Positions 19,536 to 28,708 of a DNA stretch of 64,000 nucleotides are shown here, piece by piece. The notes under the pieces were generated by a model that was given only the letters and a program-made list of their open reading frames with translations, was not told the DNA's origin and did no database searches. Source of the DNA: Abyssicoccus albus (GTDB lineage: Bacteria > Bacillota > Bacilli > Staphylococcales > Abyssicoccaceae); NCBI RefSeq assembly GCF_003815035.1, contig NZ_RKRK01000002.1:304163-368162 (forward strand). Direction: 5' to 3'. The position numbers and the translations under genes were made by a program. The first letter of the stretch is position 1, and every line of letters starts with the position of its first letter.

Positions 19536-20681
19536 TTGATATATTTAGATGCTTGTGCTACGACAAAACCGTATGAAGAAGTATTAAGAAGTTTTATGAC
19601 AGTTAACGAACAATACTACGCCAATCCGAACAGCCCACACAAATTTGCATCGACCGTACAGACTTTAATAGAGGCTTCAGAGGAACAGTTTACGTCACAC
19701 TTTCAAACAGAACACGCTTATATTTACACATCAGGTGCAACGGAAAGCAATAACATAGCGTTGTTAGGTGTTGCTCGAAGAAAAAAACAATTTGGTCAAA
19801 CAATTGTTGCATCACCGATTGAGCACCCATCAATACTGAACCCGTTAAAGCAATTAGAGAAAGAAGGATTCAACATATTGTGGATGAATGTTGATCAATA
19901 TGGTTGTGTAGACATTGATTCATTTTCCAATTTAATGAGTACTGATGTTATATTAGTGACATGTATGGCAATTAATAATATTGTCGGCAGTATACAACCG
20001 ATTAAAGCGTTAGGTGAAATGTTACAACATTATCCTAAAGCACACTTTCATGTCGATATGACACAAGCGGTTGGAAAAATGGATTTGAATATGTTTGAGT
20101 TGTCAAAGGTCGATTCATTTAGCTTTAGTGCTCATAAATTTCATGGGATTAAAGGCATTGGTGGATTAGCAATCATGAACGACAATCAACTTCAACCAAT
20201 ACAATATGGTGGGCAACAACAGACAACAATTAAAAGTGGAACAATCAATGTGCCTGCAATCGTATCTATGGCCAAAGCGTTAAATGAATCTTCAAAATTG
20301 AAGATTAACCGTTATAATGAATTTATACAACAAAAAGACGGTATTCATCGATATATTCAAAAAAATATGCCGAAAATTAAATTGAATAGTGATATAGAGC
20401 ATACTGTCCCACATGTAATCAATTTATCATTTAAAGGTGTTACGGGTGAAGTCATTGTCAATGCATTAAATGAATATGATATTTATGTTTCAACGACTTC
20501 AGCATGTCACTCTAAACATCAGTCATTGAATGAAACGTTAAGTCATATGAATATGAGCGTCGAAGAAATCAAAGGGTCCATTAGGATAAGTTTTGATGAT
20601 ATCTTGTCAAATGAAACATTAGACGAATTGCTCAAAGCATTGAGAGAAATATATAAATCAGTAGAGGAAGTGATGAATTAA
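19536..20681 (+). CDS. Cysteine desulfurase, IscS/NifS family
   Basis: This PLP enzyme takes sulfur from cysteine and hands a persulfide to acceptors, here most likely ThiI. The 381-residue protein has the N-terminal IYLDACATTKP, PLP-contact histidine in PIEHPS, the Schiff-base lysine in SFSAHKFHGIKG (Lys201), and the persulfide cysteine in STTSACHSKH (Cys324). The start is TTG at 19536 behind GGGAGTG. Its stop codon overlaps the ATG of thiI, so the two are translationally coupled, as in other Bacillales where this gene is a dedicated thiolation desulfurase. Confidence 0.93.
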   Translation: MIYLDACATTKPYEEVLRSFMTVNEQYYANPNSPHKFASTVQTLIEASEEQFTSHFQTEHAYIYTSGATESNNIALLGVARRKKQFGQTIVASPIEHPSILNPLKQLEKEGFNILWMNVDQYGCVDIDSFSNLMSTDVILVTCMAINNIVGSIQPIKALGEMLQHYPKAHFHVDMTQAVGKMDLNMFELSKVDSFSFSAHKFHGIKGIGGLAIMNDNQLQPIQYGGQQQTTIKSGTINVPAIVSMAKALNESSKLKINRYNEFIQQKDGIHRYIQKNMPKIKLNSDIEHTVPHVINLSFKGVTGEVIVNALNEYDIYVSTTSACHSKHQSLNETLSHMNMSVEEIKGSIRISFDDILSNETLDELLKALREIYKSVEEVMN

Positions 20682-22015
20682 TGAATACTAGTGATCATGA
20701 AAAAGAACCAAAGACATCACAACAGGAAATTAAATCGAATCGCATACTTGTCAGATACGGTGAGTTAACTTTAAAGCAAGGCAATCGTAAAGAGTTTGTA
20801 AGGCAATTGAAGAAAAACGTTCAATACGCCTTATCATCATTTAATGATATATATATACAAGCAACAAGAGATCGAATGTATATTAAGTTTGAAGTGCTTT
20901 CAAGTGAAGATATCGAAAATATGATTAATCGCTTAAGTGGTATCCCCGGAATACAAAGCGTGTCACCTTGTTTAAAAATTGAGTTGGAAGAAGAAAATAC
21001 ATTAACTTCTCATATTCAAGCAATTGCAAAATCAATAGATCAACCGAATACAACGTTTAAAGTGAGTGTCAAAAGAGCATTAAAATCATACACGATGGAT
21101 ACATTTGAGATGCAATCACATTATGGTGGTGTTGCGTTAAATGCGACAGAACATTTAACGGTTAATGTAAAATCACCCGATGAAACGATATATATAGAAG
21201 TTCGTAAAGACGGATTTTTTGTATACCAAAGAATTATTCAAGGCGCTGGAGGGCTTCCTGTTGGTTCTGCGGGTAAAACATTACTCATGTTATCGGGTGG
21301 TATTGATTCCCCAGTGGCTGGTATTGAAGTCATGAGAAGAGGTGTTACAACGGAAGCAATTCATTTCTTTTCACCACCATTTACGAGTGAAGATTCTAAA
21401 CAAAAGGTGATCGACCTATGTCATGAATTATCGAAGATTACAGGTGAATACACAATGTATATTGTCTATTTTACAAATATTCAAAAGGCAATTTTAAAGG
21501 AGATTCCAGATAATATATCGATGACTATTACGCGAAGAATGATGCTTAGATTGGCAGAACAATTAAGTGATCAAATTGGTGCGAAAGCTATTGTAAACGG
21601 TGAGAACTTAGGACAAGTTGCTTCTCAAACGTTGGATTCAATGTATGTGATTAATGATGTTACATCGATGCCAATTTTACGACCTTTACTGACGATGGAT
21701 AAAGATGAGATTATAGAACGAGCTAAAAAACATAATACATTTGATATCTCAACAAGACCATTTGAAGATTGTTGTACTGTATTTGCACCGAAATCACCAA
21801 AGACAAAACCGAAATTGGAAGCTGTTCAAAAGTTTGAAGAAAAATTAAATATTGAACAATTGATTGTGGAATCCTTTAATAAAACTGAAGTTGTTTCAAT
21901 CAAAGCAGGTACGGTCAATGTGTCTCAATTAAATGAACAAAAAGATGAATCATCAATTGATGAAAATGTGGGGGGTTTAAAAAACAAGAAAAATTCATTT
22001 GAGGAGCTGTTCTAA
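20681..22015 (+). CDS. thiI: tRNA 4-thiouridine synthase ThiI
   Basis: ThiI makes 4-thiouridine at position 8 of tRNA (and, in some bacteria, contributes sulfur to thiazole). The 444-residue protein has a ferredoxin-like/THUMP region (about 20-170) and a PP-loop ATP pyrophosphatase domain with MLSGGIDSPVAG (about 204-215) and the acceptor-stem motif FEDCCTVFAPKSPKTKP. The rhodanese domain is absent, as usual in Firmicutes. It carries a polar N-terminal extension of about 20 residues and a longer acidic/basic C-tail than typical 400-residue homologues. Confidence 0.95.
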   Translation: MNTSDHEKEPKTSQQEIKSNRILVRYGELTLKQGNRKEFVRQLKKNVQYALSSFNDIYIQATRDRMYIKFEVLSSEDIENMINRLSGIPGIQSVSPCLKIELEEENTLTSHIQAIAKSIDQPNTTFKVSVKRALKSYTMDTFEMQSHYGGVALNATEHLTVNVKSPDETIYIEVRKDGFFVYQRIIQGAGGLPVGSAGKTLLMLSGGIDSPVAGIEVMRRGVTTEAIHFFSPPFTSEDSKQKVIDLCHELSKITGEYTMYIVYFTNIQKAILKEIPDNISMTITRRMMLRLAEQLSDQIGAKAIVNGENLGQVASQTLDSMYVINDVTSMPILRPLLTMDKDEIIERAKKHNTFDISTRPFEDCCTVFAPKSPKTKPKLEAVQKFEEKLNIEQLIVESFNKTEVVSIKAGTVNVSQLNEQKDESSIDENVGGLKNKKNSFEELF

Positions 22016-22018
22016 TTA

Positions 22019-22777
22019 ATGACGATTGACTGGATTGACGTAAGTATATTAATTGTTTTTGGCTTTTTAGCAGCGTTTATTGATTCAGTTGTTGGCGGTG
22101 GTGGATTGATTTCGATTCCTGCACTCATTGCAACAGGTTTACCACCAACAACAGTACTCGGTACGAATAAACTAGCGAGTAGCTTCGGTGCTCTAATGAG
22201 TGCGATTAACTTCTTACGTGCAAAGCAGGTAGATTTTAAGTATGTGATGAAGTTATTTCCCTTTGCTTGCATTGCAAGTCCAATCGGAGTGTTAGTGGCG
22301 TATCAATTACCCGCTGACATACTCAAACCACTCATGTTAATTGTATTGAGTGTTGTGGCTATATACACACTATTTAAGAAAGATTTCGAACAAACTAAAG
22401 TGAAGCCTAATAGAATGATGGTCTATATATTAACTGTCATATTAGTTTTCATTGCGTTTTATGATGGACTATTTGGTGGTGGAACAGGTACATTTTTGAT
22501 TTTCACATTGCTCATGTTAGGTCAAAGCTTTTTAAGAGCAGCAGGGAATGCAAAAGTTTTAAACTTTGCGAGTAATATTAGTGCGTTAGTCTTCTTTATC
22601 ATTCTTGGTGAAGTGAATTTTATCTATGGTTTGATTATGGCCGCATCAATGGTCGTAGGGTCATATGTTGGAAGTCGTCTTGCAATATTAAAAGGAAGCT
22701 CATATGTCCGCATATTGTTTATTATTGTGACTTTTAGTTTAATTATTAAAGGCGCTTACGATTATTTTGTTGTTTAA
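22019..22777 (+). CDS. TSUP (TauE/SafE) family sulfite/sulfonate exporter-like protein
   Basis: The 252-residue protein has about eight membrane helices and the two TSUP repeats, each with the glycine-rich signature: DSVVGGGGLISIPALIATGLPP near the start and DGLFGGGTGTFLIFTLLMLG at about 142-162 (repeat motif GGGxG/T). The family moves small sulfur-containing anions or organic acids. Starting 4 bp after the thiI stop, it belongs to the nifS-thiI operon and so to sulfur handling, though its substrate is inference. Confidence 0.88.
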   Translation: MTIDWIDVSILIVFGFLAAFIDSVVGGGGLISIPALIATGLPPTTVLGTNKLASSFGALMSAINFLRAKQVDFKYVMKLFPFACIASPIGVLVAYQLPADILKPLMLIVLSVVAIYTLFKKDFEQTKVKPNRMMVYILTVILVFIAFYDGLFGGGTGTFLIFTLLMLGQSFLRAAGNAKVLNFASNISALVFFIILGEVNFIYGLIMAASMVVGSYVGSRLAILKGSSYVRILFIIVTFSLIIKGAYDYFVV

Positions 22778-22841
22778 ATTGTCTTATCATCGTAGAAATT
22801 TAATCGTATATTATTCAAAAGAATTTTATATCATCTAAAAT

Positions 22842-22875
22842 ACCGCACGGATAAAAATCCAGTGCGGTTTCATTG
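22842..22875. terminator. Terminator after the nifS-thiI-TSUP operon
   Basis: ACCGCACgGAT and ATCCaGTGCGGT form a bulged stem around AAAA, followed by TTCATTG. It probably also serves the convergent NAD kinase gene. Confidence 0.65.
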
Positions 22876-22958
22876 TTAAATTCAAATGGTTTATTATTTT
22901 AGTTAATGATTTAATGTTTTAATTAATTGTTAAACCTTAAATCATAAAATAAATTATA

Positions 22959-23762
22959 TTATAAGAAGTTACGCTGCAATTTTTGGAAAAATGAATTATC
23001 ATTTAACCGCAAGGTTTGTATAGATTTAGAAGAAAGCTTTGCTTTAATTTGATCAATATTGCGAACACTTAACGCTTCATTATCAAGACCGATAATTGGA
23101 TAGAATTTCTCACCTTTATTCATTTTAAGCGTTAGTACACGGTCTTCATTGAATAACATCGGAGAACCTATGGTTCTAAAGTTGTTATTATTAACACTTG
23201 CGAGTTCTGTTAATTGAAATGCTCTAAGTTTAGGGTCAATGACAGCACCTTGTAAAGATTTAGAGTAACCTGTTGAACCAGTAGGTGTAGATATAATTAA
23301 TCCATCTCCATTGAATCTTTCAAAGTATAAATCATCGATTACAATATTCATCTTAATTGTTTTAATGATACTAGAGCGTATTGACAATTCATTTAAGCAA
23401 TAATAGACCATCTCATCATTAATTTTAACTTCAAGTACTGGATACTTGCGTACATCAAAAGAAGGTGCCATAATTGCAGACTTAAATGTTAATAAGTCAT
23501 TAATGTTGAAGTCGACATACAAATATTTATCATTTGAAGTACTAATCCCTATGTATATCGCATTGGAATTAAAAGATGTTTTTCGAGCAGCTTGAAGAAA
23601 TGCACCATCTCCACCAATACTAATGATTAAATCAGCATTTTGTGATTTCGAAGTGACGGTATAACCTACTTCTTCAACGATTGATTTGACTTGTTGTCTG
23701 TGGCTATCCATAAGTTCATCATTGGACGAAAAGATAAATACAGTGTGCTCTGTTTCAGTCAT
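22959..23762 (-). CDS. nadK: NAD kinase
   Basis: NAD kinase phosphorylates NAD to NADP. The 267-residue protein carries the GGDG motif in ISIGGDGAFLQAARK (about 49-63), NEL in YCLNELSIRS, and the conserved FNGDGLIISTPTGSTGYSKSL region. The site corresponds to B. subtilis ytdI (the second NAD kinase, NadK2/PpnKB), suggesting the genome may hold another copy elsewhere, which I cannot see. GAGGAGG precedes the ATG. It is divergent from the methyltransferase gene; an 18-bp palindrome follows its -10. Confidence 0.92.
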   Translation of the reverse strand: MTETEHTVFIFSSNDELMDSHRQQVKSIVEEVGYTVTSKSQNADLIISIGGDGAFLQAARKTSFNSNAIYIGISTSNDKYLYVDFNINDLLTFKSAIMAPSFDVRKYPVLEVKINDEMVYYCLNELSIRSSIIKTIKMNIVIDDLYFERFNGDGLIISTPTGSTGYSKSLQGAVIDPKLRAFQLTELASVNNNNFRTIGSPMLFNEDRVLTLKMNKGEKFYPIIGLDNEALSVRNIDQIKAKLSSKSIQTLRLNDNSFFQKLQRNFL

Positions 23763-23856
23763 AAATAAATCCTCCTCAAAACAATGTGATTGATTATAAA
23801 TCGAATATATAAAGCAGTAACAAATGAAATCTAAATCCTCGACAAATAAGTTAATA

Positions 23857-23874
23857 CGAATGTATAAACATTCG
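23857..23874. promoter_or_regulatory. 18-bp palindrome in the nadK / methyltransferase divergent region
   Basis: CGAATGTATAAACATTCG has perfect 7-bp arms. On the nadK strand it begins just after a TATAAT at 23885-23880, the place for a repressor operator. No known consensus (LexA, PerR, Fur, cre) fits. Confidence 0.4.
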
Positions 23875-24039
23875 ATGATATTATATTTTTAGTATACTAT
23901 AATTATGTAAGTTATAAAATTATATACAATAATACAAACATAAATACAAACATAATAATAAACTTAATTTATTAATGTGATGTTTAAATTTAAAAGACAA
24001 CTATTTTTATAAATTTTAATTAAGGAAGGGCGTCATAAT

Positions 24040-24984
24040 ATGGTGAATGAATCATCTGAAATTGAAAAGTTATTTACAGAAATCGTTGAAATGACAGAGA
24101 AGACGAAGGAAGAGAATGGACTTTCTATTATTGAGAATTTAAGTTTAACATTGGAACAATTGTATCGACATCAACTTGAGCGTCTTAAATCAATAGATCT
24201 GTCGACAAAACGTAAAGCGTTTCAATTTGCATACTTGAAACTCATTAAAGATGAACAAATACAAGCGAATCATCAATTAACACCAGACTCAATAGGGCTT
24301 ATTATGGGATATTTAATCGAGCAATTAATGAAAAATCAATCGTTGAAATTGCTTGAATTAGGCAGTGGAACAGGTCACTTAACGGCAACAATAGAGCAAC
24401 AATTAACCGCTACAAATACTGAAGTTGCTTATCAACTTGTAGAAGTAGACCCTGCATTATCAACGTTAAGTGTCCATCTTTCAAACTATTTACAAGTACC
24501 ATTTGACGTCTTTATGCAAGACGCTTTAGAAGATCTTCGAATTCATACGACGCCGAATGCAATCATAAGTGATATGCCTATTGGATATTATCCGAATGAT
24601 GCGGTCAGCGACACGTATGACTTAGCGTTTGAAGAAGGGATGAGCTACAGTCATATTTTATTTATAGAGCAAGCCATTCGAACAGTTGAAGATGGTGGTT
24701 ATTTATTATTTACATTACCTTCAAATTTAATCGTTGAACAAAAACCACTGTTAAATTATATTCACCAGTTCACGTATGTACAAAGTATTCTTCAATTACC
24801 TAAAACATGGTTTAAAGATGATGCATCTAGAAAGAGTATTCTTATTTTACAAAAGAAAAGTGAACACGTTAAGAAGCCTGGGGAAGTGTTGTTGGGTGAA
24901 GTACCGGATGTAAATAATCCACAACAAGTGCAACGATTCTTAAATGATATTAATGAATGGATTAAGCGTCATAAAAATATATAA
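24040..24984 (+). CDS. YtxK-like class I SAM-dependent methyltransferase
   Basis: The 314-residue protein has an N-terminal helical region, an SAM-binding motif I LLELGSGTGHLTATI (about 104-118), an acidic motif II LVEVDP, and SDMPIGYYPND (about 175-185), an (N/D)PP(Y/F)-type loop seen in N6-adenine methyltransferases. This is the chromosomal YtxK family next to ackA in Bacillales; it resembles type I modification subunits but has no target-recognition domain, and its substrate is unknown. GGAAGGG precedes ATG. ackA follows after 389 bp with its own promoter. Confidence 0.85.
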   Translation: MVNESSEIEKLFTEIVEMTEKTKEENGLSIIENLSLTLEQLYRHQLERLKSIDLSTKRKAFQFAYLKLIKDEQIQANHQLTPDSIGLIMGYLIEQLMKNQSLKLLELGSGTGHLTATIEQQLTATNTEVAYQLVEVDPALSTLSVHLSNYLQVPFDVFMQDALEDLRIHTTPNAIISDMPIGYYPNDAVSDTYDLAFEEGMSYSHILFIEQAIRTVEDGGYLLFTLPSNLIVEQKPLLNYIHQFTYVQSILQLPKTWFKDDASRKSILILQKKSEHVKKPGEVLLGEVPDVNNPQQVQRFLNDINEWIKRHKNI

Positions 24985-25229
24985 ATCATAAAATATATAA
25001 AACATAAAAAATATAGATGAATGTATTGTTGATGAAATCGGTTTATTTTAATTAAATATATAAATTATAATAAATAAATGATTTGTTATAAATAATATTA
25101 AGTAACTGATTTGAATTGTTAATGCTGCTTAAAAATCAATTGAAATTGATTTGAAAGTTATTGAATTTGAACTTTTTATGAATTGATTATTATTTGTCTC
25201 AAAAAATTGGAGACATTACCTTATTAAAC

Positions 25230-25258
25230 TTGTTCAATTTGACAAAACGCGTTAAAAT
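25230..25258 (+). promoter_or_regulatory. Promoter of ackA
   Basis: TTGTTC (25230-25235), 17-nt spacer and TAAAAT (25253-25258). The 389-bp gap before ackA is otherwise A/T-rich; it also contains TGTCTC-N9-GAGACA near 25196-25216. I found no convincing cre here, unlike B. subtilis ackA. Confidence 0.45.
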
Positions 25259-25373
25259 GGCAAATGAAAAGATGTATAAACAACATAAAGTATATGAGTT
25301 AACTTGTTAACATGTTATGTAGTTGAAGAATATGTTTTTTAACGATATACACACTATTTTAAAGGAGATTATT

Positions 25374-26567
25374 ATGAAAAAAATTATTGCAATCAACTCA
25401 GGATCATCAAGCTTTAAATTTCAACTTTTCGAAATGCCATCTGAAAAAGTGATTACGAAAGGTTTAGTAGAAAGAATTGGAATGGACAATGGAATCTTCA
25501 CAATTGTCGTAAATGGTCAAAAACATAAAGAAATTTTAGAAATCCCTTCTCATAAAGAAGCGATTGAAATGATGTTAGAGAAATTTAAGGAATATAATAT
25601 TATTGATTCAATTGATGAAATTGATGGATCAGGACACCGTGTCGTTCATGGTGGAGAACTTTTCCCAGAATCAGCGCTCGTTGACCAAAAAGTGATTGAT
25701 GATATTGATAGCTTGAAAGAGTTAGCACCGTTACACAATCCAGCAAACTTAACAGGGATTATTGCATTCCAACAGTTAATGCCGAATAAACCACATGTTG
25801 CTGTATTTGATACTTCATTCCACCAATCTATGCCAGAGAGTTCTTATTTGTATAGTTTGCCGTATGATTATTATAAAGACTATGGTATTCGTAAATATGG
25901 ATTCCACGGAACAAGTCATAAGTACGTGACACATAGAGCAGCAACATTATTAGAACGACCAGTAGAACAGTTAAGGTTGATTACATGTCACTTAGGAAAT
26001 GGTGCAAGTATCGCAGCGGTTAAAGGTGGCAAATCGATTGATACATCTATGGGATTCACACCACTTGCAGGGGTAACAATGGGTACAAGAACAGGAAACC
26101 TAGACCCAGCATTGATTCCATATTTAATGGAGAAGACAGGTAAGACAGCTGAAGAGGTTATTGATGTCTTCAATAATGAGTCAGGATTACTTGGAGTATC
26201 TGGGTTCTCAAGTGACTTACGTGATATCGAAGAAGAAGCTGAGAAATCAAATCCAAGAGCAGAACTAGCGTTAGAAGTTTTTGCGAACCGTATTCATAAG
26301 TACATTGGAAGTTACGCGACAAGAATGAATGGTTTAGATGCGATTATTTTTACAGCAGGTATCGGTGAGAACTCTGATGTAGTTCGCGCTAAAGTATTGC
26401 AAGGACTTGAATTTATGGGTGTGTATTTTGATGAAAAATTGAACAATGTTCGTGGTGAGGAACAATTTTTAAATCATCCACATTCACCGGTTAAAGTTAT
26501 CGTTATTCCAACGAATGAAGAGGTTATGATTGCAAGAGATGTTATGAAATATGGTATTGAGGCATAA
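25374..26567 (+). CDS. ackA: Acetate kinase
   Basis: AckA makes ATP and acetate from acetyl phosphate. The 397-residue protein starts [18 protein letters not shown] (phosphate-1 motif) and has [46 protein letters not shown] and FTAGIGENS, so all kinase signatures are present. The start at 25374 follows AAGGAGA at 7 nt; a longer in-frame extension from 25323 lacks a binding site and is rejected. Monocistronic, with a terminator shared with the convergent uspA. Confidence 0.97.
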   Translation: MKKIIAINSGSSSFKFQLFEMPSEKVITKGLVERIGMDNGIFTIVVNGQKHKEILEIPSHKEAIEMMLEKFKEYNIIDSIDEIDGSGHRVVHGGELFPESALVDQKVIDDIDSLKELAPLHNPANLTGIIAFQQLMPNKPHVAVFDTSFHQSMPESSYLYSLPYDYYKDYGIRKYGFHGTSHKYVTHRAATLLERPVEQLRLITCHLGNGASIAAVKGGKSIDTSMGFTPLAGVTMGTRTGNLDPALIPYLMEKTGKTAEEVIDVFNNESGLLGVSGFSSDLRDIEEEAEKSNPRAELALEVFANRIHKYIGSYATRMNGLDAIIFTAGIGENSDVVRAKVLQGLEFMGVYFDEKLNNVRGEEQFLNHPHSPVKVIVIPTNEEVMIARDVMKYGIEA

Positions 26568-26609
26568 GAGAAAAGAATGATTAATTTACGTTATAAGTTA
26601 TAAATACAC

Positions 26610-26642
26610 AAAAGCAACTTCACTTAGTGAAGTTGCTTTTTA
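26610..26642. terminator. Bidirectional terminator between ackA and uspA
   Basis: AAAAGCAACTTCACT pairs with AGTGAAGTTGCTTTT around TA; A and T runs lie on both sides. Confidence 0.92.
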
Positions 26643-26694
26643 TTTAACATGATGAAATTTTACCTAAAAATTTAATTGGTATAAGTGTAAGAGA

Positions 26695-27195
26695 TTAAAT
26701 CGCATGTTCTTTAATAAATTCATCAGTCGCTACTTCAACTTCGAAGTCATCCGGTAAGGTCTCAGTACGTATTACGAGTACATCTACTTTAGCATTTCTT
26801 ACAATCGCTTCAGAAACAGAACCGATAATAAATCTTTCCATCGCATTTAATCCTGTAGCACCACACATAATTAAATCTGCTCCCACTTTATTCGCAATTT
26901 CTTTAGAAATTAACGCTTTAGGTGAACCGAATTCAACGTGCGTTTCAATACTATTCACGCCTCTTTCAGTAGCTAATTTGTCATATCCTTCTAATAATTT
27001 CTCTGCAAATGCCGTTGCACGTTTACTGATTGAACGATCATATGCTTCAATACTTGCAAATGAGCGAGTATCGATCACGTTTGTGATGTGCAATGTTGCA
27101 TCATTTCTTTTGGCTACTTCTACTGCTTTTGTAAATGCCCATTCTGCTTCTTTTGACCCGTCCACTGCGATTAAGATGTTCTTATAACTTAACAT
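26695..27195 (-). CDS. Universal stress protein (UspA family)
   Basis: The 166-residue protein has the Usp start YKNILIAVDGSKEAEWAF and ATP-binding loop GATGLNAMERFIIGSVSEAIV. The C-terminal tail (ETLPDDFEVEVATDEFIKEHAI) matches the staphylococcal Usp beside ackA. AAGGAGG precedes the ATG. A perfect cre (27253-27266) overlaps the likely -35 of its promoter, so catabolite repression is probable. Confidence 0.93.
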   Translation of the reverse strand: MLSYKNILIAVDGSKEAEWAFTKAVEVAKRNDATLHITNVIDTRSFASIEAYDRSISKRATAFAEKLLEGYDKLATERGVNSIETHVEFGSPKALISKEIANKVGADLIMCGATGLNAMERFIIGSVSEAIVRNAKVDVLVIRTETLPDDFEVEVATDEFIKEHAI

Positions 27196-27252
27196 TTATG
27201 AGCCCTCCTTATATCTTTGTTCATATATATTATAACATATTTAAGGTAAAAT

Positions 27253-27266
27253 AGTAAGCGTTTACA
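27253..27266. promoter_or_regulatory. cre site between uspA and ald
   Basis: Read on the minus strand, TGTAAACGCTTACT matches TGWAARCGYTWNCW at every position. It lies about 18 bp upstream of a TATAAT (27234-27229) that would serve uspA, and 157 bp before ald. Confidence 0.7.
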
Positions 27267-27350
27267 TTACGTTTGATGTTGGATGATATATTTTCATATT
27301 GCGCTAATTTTTTAGTGTTAATCGTCAATATTAATTCTAGATTTGTTTTG

Positions 27351-27366
27351 ATGAAATCCCTTTCAT
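27351..27366. promoter_or_regulatory. Palindrome in the ald promoter region
   Basis: ATGAAATCCCTTTCAT has perfect 6-bp arms, followed by an overlapping TTTCATGAAA. It lies 57-72 bp before the ald start. It may be an operator; the regulator is unknown. Confidence 0.35.
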
Positions 27367-27422
27367 GAAATGTTAGAATGATTTTGTGAGAATAAAAATT
27401 TTTTATTTTAAGGAGGATTATT

Positions 27423-28538
27423 ATGATTATAGGGGTACCTAAAGAAATCAAAAATAATGAAAACCGCGTGGCGTTAACACCTGGTGGTGTTCATGCTTTA
27501 ATTGAAGCGGGTCATTCAGTAAAAGTAGAGACAAATGCGGGGATCGGTTCATATTTTAATGATGAAGATTATACTGCTGTAGGTGCTACAATCGCATCAT
27601 CTCAAGAAGAAGCTTGGGATTCGGATATGGTTATGAAAGTTAAAGAACCGTTGAAAGAAGAGTATGGTTTCTTTAAAGAAGGATTAATTTTATTTACATA
27701 TTTACATTTAGCTGCTGAGAAGGTGTTGACTGAAGCACTTGTTCAGAATAAAGTAACAGCGATTGCATATGAAACAGTTCAACTTCCAGATCGCTCATTA
27801 CCATTATTAACCCCTATGAGTGAAGTCGCAGGTCGTATGTCAGCACAAATCGGTGCTCAATTTCTACAACGTACTCACGGTGGTAAAGGAATTTTATTAG
27901 GTGGAGCACCTGGTGTGACGAAAGGTAAAGTTACAGTAATTGGTGGAGGTGTTGCGGGTACAGAAGCAACTCGAATTGCACTTGGATTTGAAGCAGATGT
28001 GACAGTCATTGATTTAAATCCAGCAAGATTACGTCAATTACAAGATATATTTGGCGCACGTATTCAAACACTTATGTCTACACCATTGAATATTGCCGAA
28101 GCTGTTAAGAATAGTGACTTAGTCATCGGAGCTGTATTAATTCCGGGAGCTAAAGCGCCTAAACTTGTTACCGAAGAGATGATTAAGGAGATGGACGCAG
28201 GTGGTGTTGTGATTGATATCGCAATCGATCAAGGTGGTATCTTTGAAACAACTGATAAGATTACAACGCATGATGATCCAACATATGTAAAACATGATAT
28301 CGTTCACTATGCAGTTGCAAATATGCCAGGTGCAGTGCCCAGAACATCTACGATTGCTTTAAATAATGCGACAATTCCATTTGCATTACAAATTGCAAAT
28401 AAAGGGTATAAAAAGGCATGTTTAGAAAATGAATCATTGCTTAAAGGAATCAACGTACTTGACGGAAAAGTAACGTTTGAAGCGGTTGCTAAAGATCAAG
28501 GTTTAGAATATCACGACGCTCTATCATTATTAAAATAA
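27423..28538 (+). CDS. ald: Alanine dehydrogenase
   Basis: Ald interconverts L-alanine and pyruvate with NAD. The 371-residue protein has the N-terminal [22 protein letters not shown] with the substrate arginine and lysine, catalytic histidine in [28 protein letters not shown] as the Rossmann nucleotide loop, and [16 protein letters not shown] precedes the ATG. In related genomes pepQ follows; here the IS-flanked island 28631-36009 separates them. Confidence 0.96.
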   Translation: MIIGVPKEIKNNENRVALTPGGVHALIEAGHSVKVETNAGIGSYFNDEDYTAVGATIASSQEEAWDSDMVMKVKEPLKEEYGFFKEGLILFTYLHLAAEKVLTEALVQNKVTAIAYETVQLPDRSLPLLTPMSEVAGRMSAQIGAQFLQRTHGGKGILLGGAPGVTKGKVTVIGGGVAGTEATRIALGFEADVTVIDLNPARLRQLQDIFGARIQTLMSTPLNIAEAVKNSDLVIGAVLIPGAKAPKLVTEEMIKEMDAGGVVIDIAIDQGGIFETTDKITTHDDPTYVKHDIVHYAVANMPGAVPRTSTIALNNATIPFALQIANKGYKKACLENESLLKGINVLDGKVTFEAVAKDQGLEYHDALSLLK

Positions 28539-28652
28539 ATGTAAAAATTAAATTGTAAAATTTTTAGATTTTATTTTTAAATGAAATGAATTTAGTAGTA
28601 AATCGTTTTTAAATATAATTAATCTATATGTGAATCAATTTCATAATTGCTC

Positions 28653-28702
28653 CTTTTAAAAATTCAAAGACGAACAGAATTCGGATATTGAATTTTTAAA
28701 AG
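28653..28702. terminator. Long hairpin just inside the IS left end
   Basis: CTTTTAAAAATTCAA (28653-28667) and TTGAATTTTTAAAAG (28688-28702) are perfect 15-bp complements with a 20-nt loop, right after the transposase stop. It may terminate transposase transcription or block read-through from ald. Confidence 0.55.
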
Positions 28703-28708
28703 CAGAAA

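Noticed and set aside
25230-25270. cre site at the ackA promoter around AAAACGCGTTAAA
   Set aside because: Neither strand fits the cre consensus at the key TG and AA positions.
25323-25373. N-terminal extension of acetate kinase
   Set aside because: No ribosome site at the upstream start, and the conserved [12 protein letters not shown] start follows the ATG at 25374.
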